A stretch of 64,000 nucleotides of DNA from Liolophura sinensis (GCF_032854445.1 NC_088300.1:42647682-42711681), one strand, 5' to 3'. Positions 37,788 through 50,395 are shown, counted from the stretch's first letter. The notes: generated by a model not told the origin, from the sequence alone. Program-made: numbers and translations.

Positions 37788-39136
37788 GTAAGTTTAATAT
37801 TGCCTTATTAATTTACACATTCCCACTGCGGTTCCTGTTGACCAAAGCATTATCAAACTGCAAACTGAGAGAATTTTCAAACGAGAGGAAATATTGTCCA
37901 TTAGAGACCTTCGAAGGACTGATTTAACAGACATACCTTGTTAATTTCAATTCTAGAGATTTGTTAATGCAAAAGACATCATCAAAACATTTGTTAATAA
38001 AAAACAAAATACATTTCCAGGAATTTTACACTTAACATTATTTCCTTTCTTGGCTGTCGGGATGAACTGATGTGACATTTCACCTTGGTTTTGCAGTGCA
38101 TTAAGAGTTTTGTGTAACCAAGGAATTGTTAACGAAAACTAGATTCGCTTTACTATACGCTTGTTACTTCTCTGTCAGTATAGAATATTGGTCGCTTCAA
38201 TTTTATCCCACCTGGAACAAGTGACGGGGAGGATTTGCGCTTGCACATTCTCCGTGATTCGAATTCAATTTATCTGGTTTCCAGACAAAACTCGAATAAG
38301 AGTTATTGCGGCGGGGATTATGCAGGAAGAAAAAACCTAAACCTTTCGGTCAGCGTGCTGTAAGTGTGGTTGAAACAATTTGTCTCGGTCTTTCACATTA
38401 GATGTTCAAATGACAAATGCTATCCTTGGATTCCGCTAGATTGTAGCCCTTTCACCTAGATTAAGGCGTTGTTGGAGACGAGAAGAGGGAAAAAAAACAA
38501 CAAAAAAACAAAAGCATATCCTACTGCAAGCCACAGCCTCCCTACGGAACAATCAGTTAAAGAAAGATCTCCCTCACATTTTTATCGTTTTATGTTTTGA
38601 TTTTTGATCATTCCGCAACAGCTTCAGCCATCTGCCGCCTAATAGTTTTTGATCCAAACTCGTTCCAGATGGCTTAGCCAAATCGCAATAGAATGTTTAT
38701 CTTAAACCCCATTATAGACAAGCCTAAAGCTAACACTTAATCCGAAACTCAGTCGTAGGTCTTCACTCAAGAGCTATTAAATGGCTTTTAGGCCAACCAC
38801 ATTTAATGCAACCTTTACTTTACACCAGTGCACTGGATTTCGTATTAATTTGTTGCTTCATTTTGACAATGAATTTACTCAGAAAGCAGAAGTCAAGTGA
38901 GACAGGATGCGAACTTTCATATTGGCGTTCCCAGTATTACATGTATATTGTTATAGGTCTTCTCAACAGGTCCTTCAGATTAATGGCCGCCTGGAAAAAT
39001 GAACTTTTTGCCACCCAGTGATAAATTATATTGTTGCCGATCACTTAGTTTGTTTGCTTGATATTTAACTTTTATTCAAATCAGGACGACATCGCCTATT
39101 AGCACGCAGGTCTCAGTGGTCGCATATTTATAGAAA

Positions 39137-39466
39137 ACCCTTCGCTGGCCTATTGGTTAGACCGTATGCCTCAAGATCGGGAAGCCTGGGATAAAACCTG
39201 GCTCAGGTCATACCAAAGACTTAAACAAATGTGCTGGTTGCTGCTTAACTTAGCTCTCAGCACTGAGAGCTTAGAGCAAGGAAAAGTACTGGTTGACCCG
39301 GTGTCATCATAATTTGACTGGGCGGGGTGTCATATCTGGTGTCTTCGGCATGATACTTAGACGGTATGGACACGCCCTGCCCTAAGAAGACAGAATATAT
39401 ATACAAGCACCTAGTGACTCCTCGCCGTCATTTGAATGAAACATTGTTGACGATAAACCCCAAGCA
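39137..39466 (+). mobile_element. SINE-B, full length, diverged
   Basis: The head CTGGCCTATTGGTTAGACCG, the middle GGTGTCTTCGGCATGATAC and the end CGATAAACCCCAAGCATACA follow the copy at 34828 throughout. A second 3' end fragment starts 20 bp further on. Confidence 0.82.
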
Positions 39467-39484
39467 TACATTTAATACACAAAG

Positions 39485-39545
39485 CTAATGACACCTCGTC
39501 GTCATATGACTAAAATGTTTAAGTAAAAAGCCAAAGCATTCATTA
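39485..39545 (+). mobile_element. SINE-B 3' end fragment
   Basis: ACACCTCGTCGTCATATGAC and the degraded GCCAAAGCATTCATT match the end of the family. It is probably part of a second, overlapping insertion. Confidence 0.55.
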
Positions 39546-41552
39546 ATTCCTGGTACACATCCACATGTGCACATTACCAATACAGAAATGCTCTCTCTGG
39601 CTCTCAGTTGATCAGTCTGTGTGTCGGTCAGATCTTTACACCCATGCTGTAAGCGTGGGTCATTCACTTCACTGAGATCTGTGTATAGGATGACAAGGGC
39701 GTTTTGTAGGACGTTGCAGCTATTGTTTATTTGTTTGTTTCCTTCCATTCACACATGAACAACAGTTTCTTATTAAGGATATTTCATTGTGAATTTCGCA
39801 ATGCAACAATGAACAAGTATTAATTATAATTGCTATAAGTAGCAATTATAAGCTCTAAGCTGAATTCATAGAAAAGAAAGTAAGTCTATAGATGCATTGC
39901 AAGGTATATTATCACAGATAGTCTTTGTCAACTCAAGTTGTGTGGGAAGGGCACATCAAGGAAAATATATATGATCCTAATTAAAAGATAGAAAGATATT
40001 TAAGAGACCAGCAATCCACTAAACTGTTAAGAACATATTTAATGTTTTAAAGGACAAATGAGTCACTCATTTAATTTAGTGAACACAATAGGATAAACGT
40101 CTCACCTGTAATTATTGGCGTATTGAGCATGTGTGTTTACGAGCGGAAAAATGGATTCTGCAGTCTTCAAAAATAATTTATTTTCTTTCTTATGGTTTTT
40201 AACCTAAGGAATAGTCTTTGCAACATGCGACCGCATAATATCTAGTGCCATATTAAATTACTAAAAGCCAAGACTAGAGGCTATGTCTTGATGGATTGAA
40301 CGCTGATTCGGTTTGTCACCAACACACGATAGTCACCTCATCAAGGCACTCTTAATTACATCTTCTACGCAGTGGAGAGCACTGGGACGGACACAGAAAT
40401 GGGGTACGTCACGGATTTTAAATGATGTTGTGCGTGGTCTCTTTTAACGATCGTTAACTGTTTCAATTCTATGGTGGTCAGTATGGAAAATACTGACTGT
40501 ATGAAGTCCGGTGACGTCATAGATACTTTTTCAAGGCCAAATGCGTATTTTGTTGTAGCTCAGCAGAGAAATGACATAAATATTCCGTTTATCGGTGAGC
40601 GTAAAAGAAAACATCAGTGTGACGTCATATGATCAGAAACTTCCAATGCTGAAGCCTTCAAGGAAGCCCTTATCAGAAATAATATCATTTTTTCTTGGTC
40701 ACAGAAAACATATTTCAGAAGTATAAATAGACTTAACTATATAAAGGTAGGTCTATTTGTAAAAACTATTTTGTAAGATGAGTTAGCTGATGATTGCCAA
40801 TTCTTAAAATTGAAATTAAATTTTCCTTTAAACGAGCAATTTGTGCTAGTGAATTATACTGCTCTAACCAAACCGCAAAGATGATAGACTTGAAGTTTAA
40901 ATTTACAAACAATTAATGTTTCATGTTTTCCTCAACCCATATGCAAATATGACAAAATGCCAGGTGTAGTTAATATAAGTGGCCATCCGGGCAAGCTATG
41001 CCATACCGTGGACGAGAAAAGGACAGCTAAGCGCTACACCGAAGCCTGTGGAGCATGGTGTTTTAACTATCTTGTGAATGTGTACTTACATTTCCTGTTG
41101 CTCCTACAATGAATGACTGCACACCGTGGGATGATACTTGCCCTTAAGTTAAAAATTTATTAATTTCAAGGAAACTGATACGCATAAATGTCTACACCAT
41201 AAACACTGTAAAACAAGACTTGTCACTTGTGGATAGGCATTTATGAAACTCTCAGAACACTTCACATCACATCCAGAGTGAACTTCAAACAGGAACAAAA
41301 CACTCTGATTGTTCTGATTGGATTAAATAATCCGCCTGGTCACTTGGTTCGTCAAAACGGAGCTCCAAATCCAACTGGCTAAAATGGCTGTATGTAGATT
41401 GTTTGAATTCTCGACACCTTGACCTCTGAGCTGGGCCAGGTTATCTATTTTCCCGCCATTTTGCTTTAAGGATTAGTTATTTCAGTTTTGGATTTTAAGT
41501 TATTGCTGACTGTAATTAAAGACGGCCATTGTTTAGATAATGGATGTAGGTA

Positions 41553-41619
41553 TTGTATCCGGTATCTTTTGTGATTAGTGTCCGGTATCTTTTGTAACTG
41601 GTGTTCGGTATTTTTTGCG
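41553..41619 (+). repeat. 23-bp repeat, three copies
   Basis: TGTATCCGGTATCTTTTGTG, TGTCCGGTATCTTTTGTAAC and TGTTCGGTATTTTTTGCG follow one another. They lie at the 3' end of a minus-strand open segment and cast doubt on its last codons. Confidence 0.7.
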
Positions 41620-42563
41620 AAACCTAAGCTGTTGAATGGATTCAAATGAATGGGAAATAACAATTTTAGCGTAAACTTCCCTCAAGGCTTGTTCGGGCTT
41701 GCGATCAATGACCTCGTCGCGGCAAATGACAGTGACAATGACGTCACATGTGAAATCCCTGACGGCGTCTGCAATTATGTGTCTGTTTGTCTGAGAAAGA
41801 GATAAAAAGGACACAGTGCTGAAGAAGAAGCATACTATTGAGTTTACTGTCCACTGAGGATCAAGTGGGCAAATGGGCACTTTCCTAAATTGCCCACACG
41901 CACAATGTATGGTTCACTTGTACTCAGTTCATCAGTGATCGATCTCTTTTGATCCTGGTCAAAGTCCTGTCGCACGCCGCTGCCACCGTAGATGCAAAAT
42001 ACTGTCTGTTCTATTGTAGTCGCGCCTATTACGCCAGGCGATACGTGAAGAACCCTGGGCGCAATGACGCGAAAGTCAACCAGGTGATGGGTGCAGTGCA
42101 ATGAACTCGCGAATAGAGAAACTTAGTCACCCAGTAATGAAGTGCAAGCATTTTGACAATACCAAGAGTAATGGTGGTTCCCAGTGACATGCCAATAGCT
42201 CACTAGAGGCAAGCTTCTAGAGGTCCATCCCCATTCATCTAACATTGAATTCCTGAAGATATAGGATTGTCGCAGTGGTTTAGGATCAGCAGAAAGAACA
42301 AGACAGCTCTTTCATTTTTCAACAATCATTTGACACGCTTGCCACGTGTAAATCTCTTGCAGACTATTTGTTTTTGTACTGATTTTGTGTTTGGAAAGTC
42401 TTTACTTTGAAAGTAGGCTGTTTCTGCAGATATGTGCATGGTACATAATGTTTCCTTTGAAACAAGTGACAGGGCTCATTACAAACGTACAGTTTTGTCA
42501 AACCAGTCGTACTGGTATTAAAATACATTATCTGTACTTTCATCATTAGCTTCTCACGGAAGT

Positions 42564-42712
42564 TGACCGCTGCGGTGGTCTAATGGTTAGGACGGAGCTC
42601 GTCATACCAAAAGAACACAGAATATATGTACTCGCACCATATGACTTCTCGCCGTCATATGACTGAAAAATTGTTAAGTACAACGTTAAATCCCTAGCAT
42701 TCATTCATTCAT
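42564..42712 (+). mobile_element. SINE-B with an internal deletion
   Basis: The head GACCGCTGCGGTGGTCTAAT joins abruptly to the 3' part (CGCCGTCATATGACTGAAAA, GTACAACGTTAAATCCC) and a (CATT)n tail. About 200 bp of the body are missing. Confidence 0.8.
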
Positions 42713-44728
42713 TATCATGGAATTGTCCAGAATTAAACACCATGGCATCAACAACCATTCTCTCCCTAAAATTCCCTTCTAGAAATCATTTCTATCTGCA
42801 TGAAACAGCTGCCTAGTGACGTCGATTTTCTTGATTGCTTGTCTAAGTGGTATGAAAGTTAACGACATTGATTATTGGTAACAGTTTTAGTAATTGTCAT
42901 TTGTTTAAAGGAATGACAGCCGATTGGAAACATCTGGAGCACCTCCTCACCAAAATGACACAGTAAGGATGCGGTTTGATCTTAATTAATCACGCTACAT
43001 GGTACCACAGCCCATTGATACGTTCTATTATTTTCCAGCTTGTTCTTAAACACCCAGTCAGCTAATGTTACGCATGTATTCTAAAAAGAATAAAAAAAAA
43101 CAATTTTAATATCTTTATAAGTGATTTCAAATTGTAAAAAAATGAGACATTTCCGCTCTGCGACGAGAGTAAATTATTTGAACAAGAGCACTTGGCGCTT
43201 TAATGGTGTGGAGCGCATGTATGTTAGCAGACACTTCGGAGAGTCATTAGTACTGCGGTTTACCACCCCTCATCTTAAATAAGGTTCCCGTTACATTTTA
43301 CTAGAACCCCAAAATAGAGAATCCTTATGCACTCTTACATCCATGAAAGTTGGCAGTCAATATGACGGATCGCTACTTCAGCTTGAAACCGTGCTTTTAA
43401 CAGAGCCTCTCCAAGAGTGGGTGTATAATAACAGAGGGAAATAAGACTGGTGCTGGCACCGTAAGAATCAGTCTACCAAGACAAGCAAATCACTTTCAGA
43501 AAAAATGCTGGGAATTTTAGAAAACACCCCCGTTTACATTACAGCCTTGGTGTGATGAGCTATTTACACCCTCATGACTCAAGGTTCCAGCAATTTTCTC
43601 CTCTGGCAATGAGCCCTGTACTTAGTAATTAAATAGCTTCTGAGAGCGCTTGGACTTCGTATTATTTTCTTTGTGTTATATCTATTGTCCGGAATAGACA
43701 TGCTAACTACGTCATCGTATATACTCCACTCTAGTAAGCCATAAGGTATATATTGTCATGGATACTTCATTGAAAAATGGAGATCTTTAATAAGATAATA
43801 AAGAAACATCTTCCCTTGGGCTATATGTCTTTAGTGGCTTGCGTTGCACTTTCGGGGAAATTGCCTTTTTATTCTGGTTTGTCACTCCTAGAAACACCTG
43901 TACTCCGCTTAAACGATAAGTGATTGCTGTCATTTTCCTTACCTATGACGTCACATTTGGATATCGTTTTCTCAATGGATCTGGGTAAATAAGCGTTTTA
44001 GGTTTCATATCAATTATGCTGGCATGACACATCCTCCCGTGACTGACCTATAGCTGTATTGAACAGAAATGTCTGTTAGCAGGGATAAAGGAAATACATA
44101 TAGGACGAAGCCGTGTGGAGTTACCAGTTAAGTGATAACTTTGGCGTTCTCCTTAAATATACACAAAGGACCCTCTGTTTGTCAGTGTTACACCAGCAGC
44201 TTCACTCCGTTCCGCCTAGGACCACCCTTTTCATTACAATACTTCCAGTGGGTCATATTACGGTTTTTGAATCAGTTCACCTACTATCTCTTCCAACGCC
44301 AATATTTACCATTGAGAATAACATATACTTGTGACACAAATGTATCTGTCACTCTTCTGTAGAATATCGATGATCTGCATGAAGATTACTTTGTAAATGT
44401 GTCATCACGGTGATTGTAACTATTTTTTACACCATAAAAACAAATGGTGCATTTGAAGGTAAAATTTTCGGACAGTTTGGACTGCAGTGTGTTGTTGGCT
44501 ACAGTTAATTACCCAGCCAATTGCGCAGGTAAAGTTGATGTGGAAGTACAGCATCACGGTACGTCTTTTTACAGCAGCGCTGTACATGTACATGTTCAAA
44601 CACTGCTGGAATAAACACCATCATGATGCCAAGCTATAGCTAAAGTTAGCTTAAATAACTGGATGTTGCTTCCATACTTTAATCCTACAGCAGGTACTTG
44701 CATTTGTATATTTTGTAGATCCACTTCA

Positions 44729-45034
44729 CTTTGTGAAGTATTTTTAAACAGTGTAATCATTTTGTGAAGTATTTTTGAACAGTGTAATCATTTTGTGAAG
44801 TATTTTTGAACAGTGTAATCATTTTGTGAAGCATTTTTGAACAGTGTAATCATTTTGTGAAGTATTTTTGAACAGTGTAATTATTTTGTGAAGTATTTTT
44901 GAACAGTGTAATCATTTTGTGAAGTATTTTTGAACAGTGTAATTATTTTGTGAAGCATTTTTGAACAGTGTAATTATTTTGTGAAGTATTTTTGAACAGT
45001 GTAATCATTTTGTGAAGTATTTTTGAACAGTGTA
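44729..45034 (+). repeat. 31-bp minisatellite, about ten copies
   Basis: The unit is close to ATTTTGTGAAGTATTTTTGA plus ACAGTGTAATC. Copies are nearly identical, with a few C/T changes. Confidence 0.95.
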
Positions 45035-45072
45035 TACCATAGATGATCTTTATGCAGGACAATTTTCAACGC

Positions 45073-45645
45073 GACAACATCGATACTGAGCATTTAACGC
45101 AATGGGGCTGTAATTGTTCCCTGCAACATCGATACTCCGTATGTGACATCATTGTGGTTGTCAGTATTCCCTACAACATCTGTGACACTCAGTTCGTAAC
45201 CCCACGGTGGTTGTCAGTATTTCCTTCAACATCTGTGACACTCAGTACGTGACACCATGGCATTTACCACTATCCCCAACAACTTGGATACTCCGTGTGT
45301 GACACCATTGTGGTTGTCACTATTTCCTACACCATCTGTGACACTCAGTACGGGACACCATGGCATTTACCACTATCCCCAACAAATTTGATACTCCGTA
45401 TGTGACACCATTGTGGTTGTCACTATTCCCTACACCATCTGTGACACTCAGTTCGTAGCCCCATGGTGGTTGTCAGTAATTCCTTCAACATCTGTGACAC
45501 TCAGTACGTGACACCATGGCATTTGCCATTATCCCCAACAGCTTTGATACTCTGTGTGTGACACCATTTTGGCTGTCACTATTTCCTACACCATCTGTGA
45601 CACTCAGTTCGTTACACCGTTGTGGTTGTCACTACTCTTTACAAG
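45073..45645 (+). repeat. 51-bp satellite with alternating unit types
   Basis: Units of about 51 bp all contain GTGACACCAT or a variant. They alternate between a TGTGACACTCAGTACGTGAC...CCCCAACAAC type and a GATACTCCGTGTGTGACACC...TCCTACACCATC type, giving a roughly 102-bp higher-order period. Confidence 0.85.
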
Positions 45646-46201
45646 CTTAGATAGTCTAACCTCAAAGTGAAATTTGGGACATTTTAGAGATAAATTTCTT
45701 GCTTTTTAGTACTTCATCTAAACCTATATCCTACATGTACTTTCTGTTCGGACTTTCAGGTAACATATCCTATTCACGATTTTTGCAGATTTTTTTGAAC
45801 AGACAGGTTGTTTTTTCGTTTTTATCATGGTGAAGTTTTGTACAGTTCTTGATCATCGTTTTTGAGTCCTAATCATTTACGGAGGTTAAAGAATGGGTGA
45901 TCTTAATCTCTGAAAGATTACAAAAGAACCACATTTTTGTGCTAAATGTGCAACTCAAATTTTTAACAACAATTTCTTCTCCTTTTTTACCAATCATCAT
46001 GAAAGTAACAAACAGTATTACAGTATTAATTTAAACGCCGAAGTATAAGTAAAAACATTCTTGAAATGTGTGCTAAATTCCACAGGTAAATAATTAAACT
46101 GTCACGGTCACCACAATCAGTCAGTCGTTCATTTTTAAAAACGATAAACCCAACAGTTCATCTTTGCATCATTTCAGCATTCGGTCAGTTTGACAGCTAA
46201 A

Positions 46202-46628
46202 TACGGTGGCCCATATACGATATTTTCCATTTTTCTTAACTTTCGTAACTTTTTCTTAGGTTTCCACCTGGGTGCGAAGGTTTCCACCTGGTGGAATTTT
46301 CACCCAGGTGGAAACCTTTTCACCCATGGTGGAAACTCACGTGATACCAAATGCCTCGTCCTGGTCAAAAAATGGCGGATAATCTTGTTCATCAGGTGCG
46401 CCTTGTGAAAACCATGTGACTTGCCTCATCCACGCCTTTCTTTGTCATTCTGAAGTTCTTACAAGTTGTAATACGTCATCATTCTGCCCACGGAAACGAG
46501 AACGCGGCTTCTTGCATCACGTGAGTTTCCATCTGTAACGTATTCACTCCGTTTTGACCCAGGTGGAAATCCAAGAAAAAGTTACAACAGTTAAGAAAGA
46601 AAGAAAATGTCGCATATGGGCCACCATA
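46202..46628. mobile_element. Fold-back (MITE-like) element with long inverted termini
   Basis: The left end TACGGTGGCCCATATACGAT is mirrored by the right end CGCATATGGGCCACCATA. The inversion runs about 75 bp inward through TTCTTAACTTTCGTAACTTT and TTTCCACCTGGGT. A nested inverted pair GTGGAAACTCACGTGAT / ATCACGTGAGTTTCCAT lies at about 46329-46345 and 46516-46532. The flanks share GCTAAA (46196-46201 and 46629-46634), a likely 6-bp target-site duplication. There is no coding capacity. Confidence 0.85.
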
Positions 46629-47794
46629 GCTAAACAACCAATAAATAGAATAGCTTAGCAGTCAGAGCAGTGGCTATGTACGACATGCTGGATGTAAACT
46701 GTACAAACAGATAAAATAATGATTTCTAAATTCACTGCTCATGGGAAGCTATTTTCTAAGCACACTTTCGTGATGATGATCTGTTCACGGCGCCAAAACG
46801 CACTTACGAAAATTACCGGAAGTCGAAAGGAGATTGCATGCTTTTTGGTTTGCTAAATTGAAAAAGGATTTTGTGTTTTCTATGAAGTAAACGACATTGT
46901 GTAGGAAGCCCCTTTTTCACTGACCAAACATCCCCTTCTGCCATCCAAGACAGAAGTGAGGAGCATTGGACGCGACTGCCGAATTTTACAGATAATTACA
47001 TCCGTCATTCAATACATCATACAACATGACAGAAAAAGCCTCTGCTTCTGGTCACATTCTAAATCGAGATATTCGTTCTTAACGGCTTTGACACGTAAGT
47101 CAAGTGTTAATTATTCACGTGGATGTAAACCTTCCATATCGGTTAATATGGTATTATAAGGAATTAATAAGACGGACGTCCCCGGTGTCAGGCTCTAAAT
47201 TAGACAGTCTAGCTGAGAGGCTAGTTACAATACGTGGGAGCCCCCGAGATCCGCTGAGCCAGCAGCTCAATCAGCCTCACTAAATCCAGTCATGCGCTTC
47301 ACGACATCACACCTTATTAGCTGAACTTTAAGTCAAGCAATTTAATATTTTTGACGCAAACTGTGGCTTTGCTTGACACCGTACCCATAAATTATAAGCG
47401 TCTGCAGTCAGTCATAGCGGGGGATGGGGGGCGCAGGCCTTTGCAGGAAGAGGATGCTATGCGGGATTACCTCACAGTATCACAAACAGCGCTGCTAAGC
47501 TTCCGTTCCTGACTGGGCATGCTGAGAGGGTACCGCGTAGCAGGGCTGATTACTGCCTTATCCTTCCGCACTAGAAACACGCCACAGTGACAACAGGACG
47601 GCACTGCTCATGTCCCTACCCTCCAAAGTCCACACCTGATTAACTGTCCCCTGGTTTCATTGATTTTGAATTCGTTGGCCGTCCATCTCATGCTGCCAAC
47701 AGATATGAATATTCCAGTCTACAGCGTGTACTTCCTGTTGAAACATACAGCTGGTGAACGAGCTCAGATCTTTTACAACGTTATTTTCTGTGTT

Positions 47795-47820
47795 GGGTGG
47801 GGGGTGGGGGGTGGGGGGGG
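47795..47820 (+). other. G-quadruplex-prone tract
   Basis: Four G runs of 3, 6, 6 and 8 bases are separated by single T residues, the ideal spacing for a very stable G-quadruplex. It lies about 90 bp from the fold-back element at 47909. Confidence 0.7.
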
Positions 47821-47908
47821 ATGTGGGCGAAATAACAATATATCTCCAGAAATATTTGCAGACAATTTTTTAGGTTTGACGAATATCTTATAGTACACGA
47901 TACAGACA

Positions 47909-48248
47909 CTCTTAAAACTTAAGTGTTACATCGAAAATTATAAAAATTATGAGGAGTGGCTGCACCTATTAGAACTACATATATCTGACCAGTTTTGTAA
48001 AGTGCTAATGTTTTTACTCTTTCCATAGTGTTTTCATTCCAACTCCATTAAAAGTTGGTTAATCAACACATTAAACCAACACTTGAAACAGAGTTAACAG
48101 ATTTTTAACACTTTTAATGGAGTTGGAATATGAACATCTTTGAAGAGTGTTGAAACTTTAACACTGAATAAAATTGGTCAGATACATGTAGCTCTTATAA
48201 GTGTAGTCACTATTTACCGTGTTTAATGTAACACTTTAGTTTTAAGAG
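47909..48248. mobile_element. 340-bp fold-back (MITE-like) element
   Basis: Terminal inverted repeats of 22 bp with one mismatch (47909-47930 and 48227-48248; ends CTCTTAAAACTT and AGTTTTAAGAG). Inner inverted pairs follow, including a perfect 20-bp pair ATTCCAACTCCATTAAAAGT (48036-48055) and its complement (48110-48129). Nearly the whole element can fold on itself. ACAGA near both ends (47902 and 48249) may be the target duplication. Confidence 0.8.
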
Positions 48249-48349
48249 ACAGAATAAACACGTGGACAAGTCTCACGTCGGGTCATATGTAGGTATTTTA
48301 AAAGTTTTGGAGCGCAATACTTCAATTCCTCTGTTTTTGTTCAACATAA

Positions 48350-49185
48350 GGGGACAAGCTGGTCGACAATTTTGTTTGTATAGGACTACTATGACTCCAC
48401 GGATTTAGCACTTTACTGTGGCACTTAGGATAGCAGTAATTAGAGGGGATAAACTAGTCGACAATTTTGTTTGTATAGGTCTACTATGACTCCACGGATT
48501 TAGCACTTTACTGTGGCACTTAGGATAGCAGTAATAAGAGGGGATAAACTAGTCGACAATTTTGTTTGTATAGGCCTACTATGACTCCACGGATTTAGCA
48601 CTTTACTGTGGCACTTAGGATAGCAGTAATTAGAGGGGATAAACTAGTGGACAACTTTGTTTGTATAGGCCTACTATGACTCCACGGATTTAGCACTTTA
48701 CTGTGGCACTTAGGATAGCAGTAATTAGAGGGGATAAACTAGTGGACAATTTTGTTTGTATAGGCCTACTATGACTCCACGGATTTAGCACTTTACTGTG
48801 GCACTTAGGATAGCAGTAATTAGAGGGGATAAACTAGTGGACAATTTTGTTTGTATAGGCCTACTATGACTCCACGGATTTAGCACTTTACTGTGGCACT
48901 TAGGATAGCAGTAATTAGAGGGGATAAACTAGTGGACAACTTTGTTTGTATAGGCCTACTATGACTCCACGGATTTAGCACTTTACTGTGGCGCTTAGGA
49001 TAGCAGTAATTAGAGGGGATAAACTTGTCGACAATTTTGTTTGTATAGGCCTACTATGACTCCACAGATTTAGCACTTCACTGTGGAACCTGGAATAACA
49101 CTGATTAGAGGGGATAAGCTTGTCGACCTCCACGTTCGCACAGGCCTACTATGACACCACGGATTTAGCACTTTAGTGTCGCACC
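48350..49185 (+). repeat. 95-bp satellite, about 8.8 copies, highly uniform
   Basis: The unit runs GAGGGGATAAACTAGTGGAC, AATTTTGTTTGTATAGGCCT, ACTATGACTCCACGGATTTA and so on. The step is 95 bp (e.g. 48444 to 48539). Inner copies differ by only a few bases, while the last two copies are more diverged. Confidence 0.95.
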
Positions 49186-49189
49186 AGTC

Positions 49190-49640
49190 ATTAGATATTC
49201 ACCCTATCAGAATTGTAAGAGAAGTGATCCGAGCTGTGGTGAAGCCTATTCTAACGCTTTCCATCAGCTGCATCTTCTGCTGAAGCTCATTCTCACATCT
49301 TTCCTCATCAAAATGTTGCGGTAAAATTCTTTCTGACATTTCTCATGTTTCCTACTCTGAAGAAGCCAATTGCGACAGTTTCACTCATCTGTATGTTCCG
49401 TTGAAGCCGATTTTGAAATTTTTACTCAGTCCTGTGACATGTTCGGGTGAAGTTCATTCCGATTATGTACATGTTCTGGCAAAGCTCTTTCTGACATTTT
49501 CGCTCATATCCGTGTTCTGGCAAAGCTCTTTCTGGGGAAGCTAATGCTAACATTTCCCCTCATTCATGTGCATGTTCTGCCAAAACACATTTTTTCGTTT
49601 TCCCCCATGCGTGTGTTCAGGTGAAGCTTATTCACGCTTT
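49190..49640 (+). repeat. Degenerate short-period repeat zone
   Basis: Variants of TGTTCTGGCAAAGCTCTTTC and TGACATTTTCGCTCAT recur at irregular spacing. It looks like an old, decayed minisatellite between two fresh arrays. Confidence 0.55.
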
Positions 49641-49651
49641 CCCGTCATAAA

Positions 49652-49764
49652 CATATGCTGGCAGTGTGCTCCACATATGCTGGCTGTGTGCTCTACATAT
49701 GCTGGCTGTGTGCTCCACATATGCTGGCTGTGTGCTCCACATATGCTGGCTGTGTGCTCTACAT
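49652..49764 (+). repeat. 22-bp minisatellite, five copies
   Basis: The unit is close to CATATGCTGGCTGTGTGCTC plus CA. The copies are almost identical. Confidence 0.92.
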
Positions 49765-50249
49765 GGTTCTTGGAGGGCGTGTCAAACGGTAATTAAGTGA
49801 TCGGAACACTCATCGTGAATGGACAGATTAAGACCTGATAAACATTAATAAGACATGCTATTACCTGGCCTTTGATTCATTGCACATTCATGTCAAGTAT
49901 TATTTATCAGCAATAGTCAACAAGCACTGGTCGAGTGAACAAACACGGATCACTCGCAATGCGCCATCAGTATATGAGTAGTGGTAGTGAAAGTTCACTT
50001 ACAGATAACTTCCTTGCCACATCAGTTTGAGTCAAAAAGCACTGTCGTGTGTCTAAATACGTGGAAACTACAGAAACCCAAAACCTGGACATTTTAACAC
50101 ATTGGTGCTTATTATATGTAATTAACCCGTTCTTCAAACAACATATGTATATGTATGATAGAAATAGAATGTCAGAATTGTGTTGAAACACACTTAAGTG
50201 CATGTAAAGGGTTTTACCATCATGTACAAACGACTGTTGGTAAAAGGAA

Positions 50250-50395
50250 TTTATTTATTTATTTATTTATTTATTTATTAGATTGGTGTTTTACGCCCTA
50301 CTTAAGAATATCTCACTTATACGACACCGGTTAGCATTATGGTGGGAGGAAACCATGGAGAGTCCAGGGTAAACCCACCCATTGTGATTGATAAG
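50250..50395 (-). mobile_element. SINE-A 3' half in the large intron
   Basis: A (TTTA)n tail leads into GATTGGTGTTTTACGCCCTA and ATTATGGTGGGAGGAAACCA, ending near AAACCCACCC. Confidence 0.82.

Noticed and set aside
44729-45034. CRISPR-like regular repeat
   Set aside because: Units are directly tandem with no unique spacers, and the genome is eukaryotic.
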